A stretch of DNA of 64,000 nucleotides from DASYLJ01 sp964432595 (GTDB lineage Bacteria > Desulfobacterota > Binatia > DP-6): assembly GCA_964432595.1 (NCBI GenBank), contig CAYSOF010000006.1:1-64000 (forward strand), read 5' to 3'. Positions 34,807 through 43,810 of this stretch are shown piece after piece; within the stretch, counting starts at the first letter, position 1, and the number at the start of each line of letters is the position of its first letter. The position numbers and the translations under genes were made by a program. The notes under the pieces are model-generated. The model made no database searches. It was not told where the DNA came from and worked only from the letters and a program-made list of their open reading frames with translations.

Positions 34807-37122
34807 CTACCCTTCGATCCGCCGCGCGATCACTTCCCGGCCCTTCGCCCCGGACGCCGGGGAGACGACGCCCTCCCGCTCCATACGCTCGATCATCCGC
34901 GCCGCCCGGTTGTACCCGACGCGGAGCCGCCGCTGCAGCCACGAGATCGACGCCTGACGATGCTCGGTGACCTGGCGCACTGCCATGTCGTAGAGCTCGT
35001 CGGACAGATCCTCGCCCTCCTCGCCCTCGCCCTCGTCTTCCTCCTCGCTCTCGAGGAGCCCCATCTCGTAACGCGGCTGCTCCTGGCGCTTGATGAAGTC
35101 GACGACCTTGTGGACGTCGGGGTCGGAGACGAACGCGCCGTGCAGGCGCATCACACGCGCGGTGCCCGGCGGCAGGAAGAGCATGTCGCCCTCGCCCAGC
35201 AGGCGCTCCGCGCCGATGCAGTCCAGGATCGTGCGCGAGTTCGTGCCCGACGTCACCTGGAACGAGATGCGCGCCGGGAAGTTCGCCTTGATGAGGCCGG
35301 TGATGACGTCGACCGACGGCCGCTGCGTCGCGAGGATGAGATGGATGCCGGCGGCGCGCGCCTTCTGCGCGAGACGCGTGATCGACTCCTCGATCTCGTG
35401 CCCGACGGTGAGCATCAGGTCGGCGAGCTCGTCGATGATCACGACGATGCGCGGCAGGTGGCGGTGCTGGAGCCCCTCGGCGGCCGTGGCCACCTCGGGC
35501 TCGTCGTCCTCCTCGCCGTCGCTCTCGGCCTCCGCCTCCTCGGCCTCGTCGGTCGCCTCGCCCGCCGCCTGCGCGGCCTGCGCGATCAGCCGGTTGTAGC
35601 TGTCGACGTTGCGGACGCCCTTGTCGTGGAGCAGCCGGTAGCGTTGCTCCATCTCGATCACCATGTTGTTGAGCGCGGCCGACGCCTTCTTCGGATTCGT
35701 CACGACCGGCACGAGCAGGTGCGGGATGTGCTCGTACACCGACAGCTCGAGCATCTTCGGGTCGATCATGATCATCCGGACGTCGCGCGGCGACGCCTTG
35801 TAGAGGATGCTCATGATCATCGCGTTCATCGACACCGACTTGCCGGTGCCGGTGGCGCCCGCGATCAGGAGATGCGGCATCTTCGCCAGGTCGTGCACGT
35901 AGACGTTGCCCGTCGTGTCCTTGCCGATCGCCAGCGTCAGCTTCGACTCGTGGCCGCGGAACATGTCGTTCTGCAGCACGTCGCGGATGAAGACGGTCTC
36001 GCGCTTCGGGTTCGACACCTCGACGCCGACGACCGGCTTGCCCGGGATCGGTGCCAGGATGCGCACCGACGCCGCGCGCAGCGCCATCGTCAGGTCGTCG
36101 GCGAGGTTCACGATGCGGCTCACCTTCACGCCGGGCGCCGGCTCGAACTCGAACGTGGTGATCACCGGACCCGGCCGCACGGCGACGACCTTCCCGGCGA
36201 CCCCGAAGTCGGCGAGCTTGTTCTCGAGGATGCGCGAGCTGGCGTGGAGCGCGGCCTCGTCGATGGGCTGCGTGTTGCGGACGGGCTGATCGAGGAGACT
36301 CAGCGCCGGCAGCCGATACGTGTCGTTCGTGAACAGCTCTTCCTGCGCCTCGAAGCGCTTCGCCTTCTCCTTCTTCTCGGGCTTCTTCTCCGGCTCGCGG
36401 ATGATCGGCGGCAGGCTCTCGGGCTTCCGCGCCGCGGGCAGGTCGTCGATGGCGTCTTCGAGCAGGATGGGCGCACGGCCGTTCTTCCGCCCGCGCACCG
36501 GACGCGCCGGCGGCAGCGGTTCGGCCTCGATGGGCGCGCGCGTGAACGCCCCGCGCAGCGATGCCGAGGTGCGCGCCCAGCCGTCGCGGGCGGCGGCGCC
36601 GGCCCAGCGTACGAAGCGGTCCGTCACGTCGACCGCCGACACGCCGGTCGCGAGCACGAGCGCCACGACCACCAGCACGAACAGCAGCAGGAACGCGCCG
36701 GGACCGCCGACGAGATCGCGCAGCGCCGTGCCGAGGAACCCGCCCAGCCAGCCACCGCCACGCACGCTGGCCTTGCCGCCCGTCAGCAGGCCGGCGAACG
36801 CGGCCGAGCTGGCGACGAGCAGGCCCGCGCCGGCGAGGCGCATGCCGCCGAGGTCGTCCGTGGTCCGGCGCAGCAGCGCAACGGTGACGAACCCCAGGTA
36901 GACGGGAAACAGATACGCGGCGAGGCCGAGCGCGCGCAGCGAGAAGTCGGCGAGCAGATGGCCGATCGCGCCGCCGAGGTTCTCGCGCGGCAGCTCCGGC
37001 TGGTACGAGACCAGGCTCAGCAGCAGGAAGATCGCGACGGCGCCGCCGGTGATGGCCTCGGCCTCGCGCAGCAGGTGGCGCGTCGGGCTGGCGGCGGCGG
37101 GAGCGGAACGACGGGACGCCAT
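34807..37122 (-). CDS. ftsK: DNA translocase FtsK
   Basis: The product has 771 residues from ATG 37122. The N-terminal domain has 4-5 membrane helices (residues about 20-175), then a proline/charged linker. The motor has Walker A GATGTGKSV near residue 425, Walker B IVVIIDELADLM near 560 and LILATQRPSVDVITGLIKANFPARI. A gamma domain (RQASISWLQRRLRVGYNRAARMIE) ends the protein. It pumps chromosome termini during division. Acidic insertions occur just before Walker B (about 515-547) and before the gamma domain. It starts 1 nt after uppP. Confidence 0.94.
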   Translation of the reverse strand: MASRRSAPAAASPTRHLLREAEAITGGAVAIFLLLSLVSYQPELPRENLGGAIGHLLADFSLRALGLAAYLFPVYLGFVTVALLRRTTDDLGGMRLAGAGLLVASSAAFAGLLTGGKASVRGGGWLGGFLGTALRDLVGGPGAFLLLFVLVVVALVLATGVSAVDVTDRFVRWAGAAARDGWARTSASLRGAFTRAPIEAEPLPPARPVRGRKNGRAPILLEDAIDDLPAARKPESLPPIIREPEKKPEKKEKAKRFEAQEELFTNDTYRLPALSLLDQPVRNTQPIDEAALHASSRILENKLADFGVAGKVVAVRPGPVITTFEFEPAPGVKVSRIVNLADDLTMALRAASVRILAPIPGKPVVGVEVSNPKRETVFIRDVLQNDMFRGHESKLTLAIGKDTTGNVYVHDLAKMPHLLIAGATGTGKSVSMNAMIMSILYKASPRDVRMIMIDPKMLELSVYEHIPHLLVPVVTNPKKASAALNNMVIEMEQRYRLLHDKGVRNVDSYNRLIAQAAQAAGEATDEAEEAEAESDGEEDDEPEVATAAEGLQHRHLPRIVVIIDELADLMLTVGHEIEESITRLAQKARAAGIHLILATQRPSVDVITGLIKANFPARISFQVTSGTNSRTILDCIGAERLLGEGDMLFLPPGTARVMRLHGAFVSDPDVHKVVDFIKRQEQPRYEMGLLESEEEDEGEGEEGEDLSDELYDMAVRQVTEHRQASISWLQRRLRVGYNRAARMIERMEREGVVSPASGAKGREVIARRIEG

Positions 37123-37123
37123 G

Positions 37124-37927
37124 TCAGGCCACCACCGCACCGGCGAGGACCACCGCGCCGAGCGTCCAGCAATAGTACGCGAACCAGTGCAGGCGACCGG
37201 TGCGCACGACGCGCATCATCGCCCAGATCGCCGCGAGCCCGGTCACGAGCGACAGCCCGACGCCGAACGCGAGCGGCTTGACGGCGGCGGGGCCGAGCGC
37301 CGCCACGTCGCCGCTCTCGACGAGCAGCGCGCCGGCGACCGCCGGGATGCCGAGCAGGAACGAGAAGCGCGCCGCGGTCTCGGGGCGGATGCGGCAGAAG
37401 AGCCCCCCGGCGATGGTGGTCCCCGCGCGCGAGACGCCGGGCAGCAGCGCCAGCGCCTGGAAGCAGCCGACGGTGAGCGCATCGCGCCAGCCGAGCGCCG
37501 CCTCGTCGCGCAGGGCCCCGCGGACCGCGCTGGCCAGCCAGAGCAGCGTCCCGGTGACGACGAAGCCGAGGCCGATCACGCCGAGGGACTCGTAGGTCTC
37601 GGCGACGAGCCCGCGCAGCGGCAACCCGACGAGCGCCGGCAGCGTGCCGACGACGAGCAGCCCCGCCCAGGTGCGCAGGTGGCCGCCCCGTCGCGGCGCC
37701 AGCACGCCGCGCAGCATGCCCCAGAGCTCCGCCCAGAAGTACACGAGCAGCGCGATCAGCGTGCCCGCGTGCAACGCGACGTCGATCGCGAGCTTCTCCT
37801 GCGGGGGCATGGGGGTGATGAAGTGCTGCGTCAGGGCGAGATGGCCGTCGCTCGATACCGGCAGGAACTCCGTGAGCCCCTGCACCACCCCGAGCAGACA
37901 TGCCTCGCCGACCGTGATCATCCCCAT
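37124..37927 (-). CDS. uppP: Undecaprenyl-diphosphatase
   Basis: The product has 267 residues (BacA family). VQGLTEFLPVSSDGHLAL is the first active-site motif with the catalytic Glu and Ser, and ALLPGVSRAGTTIAGGLF is the second, with the catalytic Arg. About eight membrane helices. It recycles the lipid carrier for peptidoglycan and O-antigen synthesis. ATG 37927 and 37921 are both possible starts. It lies between rnj and ftsK, giving a cell-envelope/division operon. Confidence 0.93.
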   Translation of the reverse strand: MGMITVGEACLLGVVQGLTEFLPVSSDGHLALTQHFITPMPPQEKLAIDVALHAGTLIALLVYFWAELWGMLRGVLAPRRGGHLRTWAGLLVVGTLPALVGLPLRGLVAETYESLGVIGLGFVVTGTLLWLASAVRGALRDEAALGWRDALTVGCFQALALLPGVSRAGTTIAGGLFCRIRPETAARFSFLLGIPAVAGALLVESGDVAALGPAAVKPLAFGVGLSLVTGLAAIWAMMRVVRTGRLHWFAYYCWTLGAVVLAGAVVA

Positions 37928-37976
37928 CCACACACCCCAAAGGGCCCCTCGGACCCCGCGAGCCGGGTCGGGTCTA

Positions 37977-39623
37977 CTACATCTCGAGGACGAAGGGGAG
38001 TACGACGGGCCGCCGATTCATTCGTTTGAAATAGCGGCGGAGCGCCTTCCGGACCTCCTCCTGGACCTCCGCCGCGTCGGTCCGCGACTCGGGATTGATG
38101 GCCCCGAGCGCCGACACGATCGCGCCGCGCGCCCCCTCCATCACCTCGGGGCTGGCGTCGTCGGCGACCACGCCGCGCGAGACCAGGTCGGGGCCGGCGA
38201 CGATGTCGCCCGACTGCTGCCCGATCGCCACCACGGCCAGCACGAGGCCGTCCTCCGACAGGTGCCGGCGGTCGCGCAGCACGACGTCGCCCACTTCGCC
38301 GACGCCCTTCCCGTCGACGAAGACACGACCGGCCGGGACGCGATCCGCACGGGTGGCGCCGTCCGGACCGATCTCCAGCACGTCGCCGTCCTCGAGCAGC
38401 TGACAGCCCTCGGCCGCGACGCCCACCTCCTCGGCCAGCCGTCGGTGCCGCATCAGGTGCCGGTACTCGCCGTGCACCGGCACGAAGTAGCGCGGCCGGA
38501 CGAGGTTCAGGACGAGCTTCAGCTCCTCCTGCGACGCGTGGCCCGAGACGTGGATCGGCGCCGAGCGCCCGTAGTGGACGATCGCCCCGCGCCGGTAGAG
38601 GTGATTCACGAGGCTCGAGATCGCGCGCTCGTTGCCCGGGATGATGCGCGACGACAGCACCACCGTGTCGCCCGGCGAGAGCGACACCTGCTTGTGGGCG
38701 TCCATCGCGATGCGGACGAGCGCGGAGGCCGCCTCCGCCTGGCTGCCGGCGCTGATGATCGTGACGCGCTCGCGCGGCAGGTCGCGCGCGACGCCGAGGT
38801 CGACGATCGTGTCGTCTCGCACCGTGAGGAGTCCGAGATCGCGCGCGGTCGCGACGTGCGCGACGAGGCTGCGGCCGACCAGCGCCACCTTGCGCCCGAA
38901 GCGCTCGGCCAGCGCGATGACCTGCTGCATGCGGTGGATGTGCGACGAGAACGTCGTCACGACGATTCGCCCCGTCGCCTCCCGGAAGATCGCTTCGAGA
39001 TGCGTCCCGACCGACCGCTCCGACGGCGTCACGCCGGCGTGCTCGACGTTCGTCGAGTCGGACATGAGGAGCAGCACACCCTCGGCGCCGAGCTCGGCCA
39101 GCCGGTTGAGATCGGGCAGACGGCCGTCGAGCGGCGTCTGATCGATCTTGAAGTCGCCGGTATGGACCACCGTGCCGAGCGGCGTGCGGATCGCCAGCCC
39201 GACGCTGTCGGGGATCGAGTGCGTCATCGCGAACGGCTCGACCGCGAAGTCGCCGACGACGATCGGCTCGCGCTCGTAGGTGGCGAGCGTGGCCGCGATC
39301 TCGTGCTCGCGCAGGCGCTCGCGCACGAAGCCGAGCGTCAGCGGCGTGCCCCACACCGGCACCGGGAACTCGGACAGCACGTACGGCAGCGCGCCGATGT
39401 GATCCTCGTGGCCGTGCGTCAGGAAGATGCCTTTGAAACGCGAGCCCAGCGTGCGGACGTAGCTCAGGTCGGGAATGGCGACGTCGATCCCGAGCATCTG
39501 CTCGTCGGGGAACATCACGCCGCAGTCGATCGCGATCGCCGTCTCCCCGTATTCGAGCAGGAGGAAGTTGAGCCCGATCTCGCCGAGCCCGCCGAGCGGG
39601 ATCACCCGCAGCGTCGTATCCAT
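37977..39623 (-). CDS. rnj: Ribonuclease J
   Basis: The product is a 548-residue metallo-beta-lactamase/beta-CASP exo- and endoribonuclease. Zinc motif LTHGHEDHIGALPY, then VHTGDFKID, SDSTNVEHAGVTPSE and the beta-CASP PIHVSGHASQEELKLVLNLVRP are present, with a C-terminal dimerisation domain. It processes mRNA 5' ends, a role important where RNase E is missing or weak. ATG 39623 is 1 nt after the plsC stop. Confidence 0.95.
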   Translation of the reverse strand: MDTTLRVIPLGGLGEIGLNFLLLEYGETAIAIDCGVMFPDEQMLGIDVAIPDLSYVRTLGSRFKGIFLTHGHEDHIGALPYVLSEFPVPVWGTPLTLGFVRERLREHEIAATLATYEREPIVVGDFAVEPFAMTHSIPDSVGLAIRTPLGTVVHTGDFKIDQTPLDGRLPDLNRLAELGAEGVLLLMSDSTNVEHAGVTPSERSVGTHLEAIFREATGRIVVTTFSSHIHRMQQVIALAERFGRKVALVGRSLVAHVATARDLGLLTVRDDTIVDLGVARDLPRERVTIISAGSQAEAASALVRIAMDAHKQVSLSPGDTVVLSSRIIPGNERAISSLVNHLYRRGAIVHYGRSAPIHVSGHASQEELKLVLNLVRPRYFVPVHGEYRHLMRHRRLAEEVGVAAEGCQLLEDGDVLEIGPDGATRADRVPAGRVFVDGKGVGEVGDVVLRDRRHLSEDGLVLAVVAIGQQSGDIVAGPDLVSRGVVADDASPEVMEGARGAIVSALGAINPESRTDAAEVQEEVRKALRRYFKRMNRRPVVLPFVLEM

Positions 39624-39624
39624 C

Positions 39625-40368
39625 TCAATGTACCTCTGCGAGCCGCGCCGCCGCGGCGGCAGGTACCGCCGGTAGCTCGAGCAACGCTTCCATGCGCTCG
39701 CGGACGCGCTCCATCAGCGTCTCGCGATCCATTCCCGCGGTCGCGATGGGCGCGCCCACGACGACGTCGATGTCGCCGTCGGCTACCTCCCATCCGCCCT
39801 TCGGCAGCACCGCGGCGCTGCCGCGTACCGCGATCGGGACGATGGGGAAGCCCGTCTCGAGGGCCAGCATGAAGCCGCCCTTCTTGAACGGCAGCATGGT
39901 CGCGTCGCCGGGCTCGGAGCGCGTGCCCTCGGGGAAGATGATGACCGAGACGCCGCGCTCCATCTGCGTGCGCGCCGCCCGCAGGCTGGCCACCGCCTGC
40001 GCGCGATCGCTGCGGTCGATGATGATGTGGTCGGTGTGACGGAGCGCCCAGCCGAAGATCGGCACGTCGGTGAGCTCCTTCTTTGCGACCCACCGCAGCT
40101 GGAACTCCGGCAGGGCCTGCATGACGGCGAGGACGTCGAAGTGGCTGCGATGGTTGGCCATGAACACGTAGGGCTTCGTGGGATCGAGCGACTCGGCGCG
40201 GACGGTGTGGACGTTCACGCACGAGACCATCAGGTTCAGGGTGACCCAGAGCTGGCAGAGACGATAGGCCGCGTCCGGATCGATGCTGGCGGCGGCGACC
40301 ACCGCGGGCGACACCGCCATCGTGTTGAACGCGATCCCTGCGAACTTCAGTATCGACGGCAGAAGCAC
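39625..40368 (-). CDS. plsC: 1-acyl-glycerol-3-phosphate acyltransferase
   Basis: The product has 247 residues. FMANHRSHFDVLAVMQAL is the catalytic HxxxxD motif (NHRSHFD), IIIDRSDR is motif II and VIIFPEGTRSEPGD is motif III, which binds the glycerol phosphate. A hydrophobic N-terminal stretch anchors it at the inner membrane, where it makes phosphatidic acid. The start is GTG 40368, preceded by GGGGGGG. It heads the rnj-uppP-ftsK run. Confidence 0.9.
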   Translation of the reverse strand: MLLPSILKFAGIAFNTMAVSPAVVAAASIDPDAAYRLCQLWVTLNLMVSCVNVHTVRAESLDPTKPYVFMANHRSHFDVLAVMQALPEFQLRWVAKKELTDVPIFGWALRHTDHIIIDRSDRAQAVASLRAARTQMERGVSVIIFPEGTRSEPGDATMLPFKKGGFMLALETGFPIVPIAVRGSAAVLPKGGWEVADGDIDVVVGAPIATAGMDRETLMERVRERMEALLELPAVPAAAAARLAEVH

Positions 40369-40388
40369 GTCTCACCCCCCCGCCGCTC

Positions 40389-41861
40389 GTGCGCCTTCGC
40401 GCCCCCGGCGTCGAGACATACCGGGGCGTCCGCCGGGAAGTCAACGCGGACGGGCCCTGCGAACCTTGCGACCCGCACGCGCTCCGGGCACAAGGACGCA
40501 TCACGACTCCCCGGCACGGCACGACCACAGCGCTCGCCCTCGTCGCCGCGGTGGCGGCCATCGGCGGACTGCTCTTCGGGTACGACACCGGCGTCATCTC
40601 CGGTGCCCTGCTCTTCATCCGGCGCGACTTCGCGCTCGACGGGCTCGCCGAGGGCTGGGTCGCGGGGGCGGTGACGCTCGGCGCGCTGCTCGGCGCGCCC
40701 GGCGCCGGCGCGCTCGCCGATCGCGTCGGGCGGCGCGTGACCAACATGGCCGCCGGCGTGCTGTTCGTGGCGGGCTCGCTGGTCGGTGCGTTCGCCACCG
40801 GCGTGCAGTCGCTGGTCGCCGGGCGGCTGATCGTCGGGCTCGCGATCGGCGTCACGTCGGTCGCGGCGCCGATGTACATCGCCGAGATGGCGCCGGCGCG
40901 GAACCGCGGCACGCTCGTGTCGCTCTTCCAGCTGGCGGTCACCGTCGGGATCCTGCTCGCGTACGTCGTCGACGAATCCTTCTCGGGCTCGGGCGCGTGG
41001 CGCCTCATGCTCGGATTCGCCGCCATCCCGGGCGCCCTGCTGGTGGCGGGCATGCTCGGCCTGCCGGAGAGCCCGCGCTGGCTCGTGAAGCGCGGCCGCG
41101 CCGCCGAGGCGCGCGGCGTCCTCGCGCGCGTGCGTGCGGCCGGCGCCGTCGAGGGCGAGCTCGCCGCCATCACCGCCGACGTCGCCCACGAGCACACCGC
41201 GCCGTGGTCGGAGCTGCTGGCCCCGACGATCCGTCCCGCGTTGATCGTCGGCATCGGGCTCGCGGTGCTGCAGCAGGTCACCGGGATCAACACGGTCATC
41301 TACTACGCGCCGGAGATCTTCGAGAGCGCCGGCTTCGCGTCGGCGCAGGCCGCGCTCTGGGCGACGATGGGCCTCGGCGTCGTCAACGTGCTGTCGACGA
41401 TCATCGCGCTCTGGCTCGTCGACCGCGCCGGCCGCCGGCCGCTCCTGATCGTCGGCCTGGGCGGCATGATCGCGAGCCTCGTCGTGCTCGGCGCCGGCTT
41501 CCGCGGCGCCGTCGGCCCCGGTCTCGGCGACGTCACCGTCGCGTGCCTCGCGCTCTACATCGTGTTCTTCGCGTTCTCGATGGGCCCCATCGTCTGGCTG
41601 ATGCTCTCGGAGATCTATCCGACGCGCGTGCGCGCGCGGGCGATCGGCATCGCCACGGCGGCCAACTGGGGCGCGAACTTCCTCGTGACGCTCACGTTCC
41701 CCACGCTCCGCCAGACGCTCGGGTCGGGGCCGACGTTCTGGCTCTTCGCCGCGTTCGGCATCGTCGCGCTGGTGTTCGTGTGGCGACGCGTGCCGGAGAC
41801 CAAAGGCCGCACCCTCGAAGAGATCGAGCGCGTGTGGGTGCGACACCGGCCGTTGCGCTGA
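40389..41861 (+). CDS. MFS sugar/proton symporter (sugar porter family)
   Basis: The product has 490 residues. GGLLFGYDTGVISGALLFIR is the sugar-porter N-terminal signature. ADRVGRR and VDRAGRRPLL are the paired loop motifs. PESPRWLVKRGR closes the first half, QQVTGINTVIYYAPEIFESA lines the sugar site and PETKGRTLEEIE ends the protein. GTG 40389 is the only standard start before helix 1 and gives a 45-residue N-terminal extension that other family members lack; it also overlaps the plsC promoter. The gene overlaps the porin gene, suggesting joint sugar uptake. Confidence 0.9.
   Translation: MRLRAPGVETYRGVRREVNADGPCEPCDPHALRAQGRITTPRHGTTTALALVAAVAAIGGLLFGYDTGVISGALLFIRRDFALDGLAEGWVAGAVTLGALLGAPGAGALADRVGRRVTNMAAGVLFVAGSLVGAFATGVQSLVAGRLIVGLAIGVTSVAAPMYIAEMAPARNRGTLVSLFQLAVTVGILLAYVVDESFSGSGAWRLMLGFAAIPGALLVAGMLGLPESPRWLVKRGRAAEARGVLARVRAAGAVEGELAAITADVAHEHTAPWSELLAPTIRPALIVGIGLAVLQQVTGINTVIYYAPEIFESAGFASAQAALWATMGLGVVNVLSTIIALWLVDRAGRRPLLIVGLGGMIASLVVLGAGFRGAVGPGLGDVTVACLALYIVFFAFSMGPIVWLMLSEIYPTRVRARAIGIATAANWGANFLVTLTFPTLRQTLGSGPTFWLFAAFGIVALVFVWRRVPETKGRTLEEIERVWVRHRPLR
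40415..40444 (-). promoter_or_regulatory. Promoter of plsC and probably the rnj-uppP-ftsK operon
   Basis: Minus-strand TTGACT (40439-40444) and TATGTC (40415-40420) are 18 nt apart. The leader of about 40 nt contains GGGGGGGTGAGAC before GTG 40368. It lies inside the annotated 5' end of the divergent sugar porter, which casts doubt on that gene's start. Confidence 0.5.
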
Positions 41862-43108
41862 CCGCGGTCCTGCTGTCCGCGGCGCCCGCGACCGCCGAGA
41901 CGCCCTCCCGGCTCCGGCAACCCGCGCTCACCGGCTCCTGGAACGGGTGGCGCGATCGGCTGGACGAGCATGGCGTCACGGTCGAGGCGGGCTTCATCAC
42001 CGAGGTCTTCGGCAATCCCGTCGGCGGCCTGCGTCAGAGCGCGCGGGCGGTGACGTCGAGCAACCTGGACTTCTGGTTCGACCTGGGCCGTCTCGCCGAC
42101 CTGCCGGGGACACAGTTCCACGCGTCGGGCGCGTGGCGCTCGGGCGGCAGCTTGTCGTCCGAGGTGATCGGCAACGTCCTCGACACCCAGGAAGCCTTCG
42201 GCAACCAGACGATCCGTCTCATGTCGCTCGCCGTCCAGCAGTCGCTGCTCGACGATCGCCTGCAGATCGCGGCGGGACGACTCGCGCCCGGCGACGATTT
42301 CCTCGGGTCGACCCTCTACTGCTACTTCGTGTCGAGCGCGTTCTGCGGCAACCCGCTCGGCCTGCTCCTCGACGAGCCGGCGTTCGTCGCGTTCCCCGTC
42401 TCGACCTGGGGCGTGCGCGTACGCGCGGCGCCGGTGCCGTGGGGATACGTCACGACGGGCGTCTACGAGTCCGATGCCGGCCTGAACGGGACGTCGAATC
42501 ACGGCCTCGACTTTCGCCTGAGCGACGGCGACGGCGTGCTGACGCTCCTCGAAGCCGGCTGGATCACGACGGCGCTGATGGGCGGCCGGCCCGGACGCGT
42601 CGCCGCCGGCGGCTGGTACGACACGTCGCGGTTCACGATCCTCGATCGACCGGCGCACGAGCAGAACGGCAACGCCGGCTACTGGCTGCTCGCGGAGCAG
42701 ATGGTGCATGCCGAGTCGCCGGGCAGCGCGCAGGGCCTGTCGCCGTTCGCTGCGCTCAGTGCAGCGCCGGACGACGACGTCAACGTCATGCCGGTGTTCG
42801 TCGTCGCGGGCCTCGTCTATCGCGGGCTCTTCCCGTCGCGCGACGACGACACGACGGTGCTCGGCGTCGCGTGGGGCGCCTTCAGCGACGCGCTCGCGCG
42901 GCGACAGCGCGCCGCGCAGCTGGCGGGCCGCCGGCATCAGGGACCGCAGCGGGACGAGATCGCGATCGAGCTGGGCCACCGCTTCGAGCTCGCCTGGCTC
43001 CCGTGGCTCACGGTGCAGCCCGACGTGCAGTACATCATCGATCCGGCGGGCACCGGCGACATCGAGAACGCGCTCGCGCTCGGCGTGCAGCTCGGGATCA
43101 CGTTTTGA
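41834..43108 (+). CDS. Carbohydrate-selective porin (OprB family)
   Basis: The product has 424 residues starting at GTG 41834, 28 bp inside the sugar porter gene, followed by signal peptide (VALTAVLLSAAPATA). The mature part starts with a helix-like WRDRLDEHGVTVEAGFITEVFG and continues as alternating beta strands (NLDFWFDLGRLADLPGTQFH, GRLAPGDDFLGSTLYCYF) to a C-terminal GVQLGITF ending in aromatic Phe, the usual outer-membrane sorting end. It admits sugars through the outer membrane and is coupled to the inner-membrane porter. It overlaps the convergent kinase gene by 11 bp. Confidence 0.87.
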   Translation: MGATPAVALTAVLLSAAPATAETPSRLRQPALTGSWNGWRDRLDEHGVTVEAGFITEVFGNPVGGLRQSARAVTSSNLDFWFDLGRLADLPGTQFHASGAWRSGGSLSSEVIGNVLDTQEAFGNQTIRLMSLAVQQSLLDDRLQIAAGRLAPGDDFLGSTLYCYFVSSAFCGNPLGLLLDEPAFVAFPVSTWGVRVRAAPVPWGYVTTGVYESDAGLNGTSNHGLDFRLSDGDGVLTLLEAGWITTALMGGRPGRVAAGGWYDTSRFTILDRPAHEQNGNAGYWLLAEQMVHAESPGSAQGLSPFAALSAAPDDDVNVMPVFVVAGLVYRGLFPSRDDDTTVLGVAWGAFSDALARRQRAAQLAGRRHQGPQRDEIAIELGHRFELAWLPWLTVQPDVQYIIDPAGTGDIENALALGVQLGITF

Positions 43109-43784
43109 CGCGACGGATCGACGTGCGCGGCGGATCGTCGCGCCACAGGCGGAAGCCACCGCGAAACGCCCACGCGTTGCTGCCGAGCCGCATGCCGTCG
43201 GGCAGCTCGCGCAGCAGCTTCGCGTTGCCGCCCCCGAGCACCACGTCCTCGGCCTGCAGCGCGGCGCGCAGCCGGTCGGCGACGTCGATCACGCGCGTGC
43301 GCCACTTCTTCTTGCCGAGCCGCTCGAGGCCGCGCAGCCCGACGTAGTCCTCGTAGGTGCGTCCCTTGCGGTACGGCAGGTGCGCGAGCTCGAGCGGCTC
43401 GAGCACCCCGTCGACGATCAGCGCCGATCCGAGCCCGGTGCCGAGACCCAGGAACAGCATGCGCCCGCTGCGGTAGCTGCCGAGCGCTTGCATGGCGGCG
43501 TCGTTCACCACGCGCACCGGCTTTCCGAACGCCTTCTGATAGTCGAAGCCGACCCAGCCGGGTGCCAGGTTGTGCGGCTCGCTGACCGGCCGCCCATGCA
43601 CGACCGGACCGGGGTAGCCGATCGCGACCACCTCGTACGTCCAGCCGTCGGCGAGCGCCTTCACGGCGGTCACCATGGTCCGCGCCGACATCGCCGGCCC
43701 GGACACGGCCTTCCGCGGCGTGCGCTGTCCGCTGACCAGGGCCTTCACGTGGGTTCCGCCGACGTCGATCGCGAGCACCTTCAT
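43098..43784 (-). CDS. ROK-family kinase, polyphosphate glucokinase-like
   Basis: The product has 228 residues. VLAIDVGGTHVKALVSG is the phosphate-1 motif, VAIGYPGPV and VRVVNDAAMQALGSYRSG carry the catalytic Asp region, and FLGLGTGLGSALIVDG is the phosphate-2 motif. Features and size fit polyphosphate/ATP glucokinases more than transcriptional ROK repressors; the zinc-cysteine motif of classical ROK sugar kinases is missing. It is the last gene after the FUSC pump gene (26-bp gap), yet abuts the sugar porter/porin pair on the other strand, which suggests glucose phosphorylation. Confidence 0.8.
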   Translation of the reverse strand: MKVLAIDVGGTHVKALVSGQRTPRKAVSGPAMSARTMVTAVKALADGWTYEVVAIGYPGPVVHGRPVSEPHNLAPGWVGFDYQKAFGKPVRVVNDAAMQALGSYRSGRMLFLGLGTGLGSALIVDGVLEPLELAHLPYRKGRTYEDYVGLRGLERLGKKKWRTRVIDVADRLRAALQAEDVVLGGGNAKLLRELPDGMRLGSNAWAFRGGFRLWRDDPPRTSIRRVKT

Positions 43785-43810
43785 CGGGGCTACTGTGGCG
43801 GCTCGCGCGC

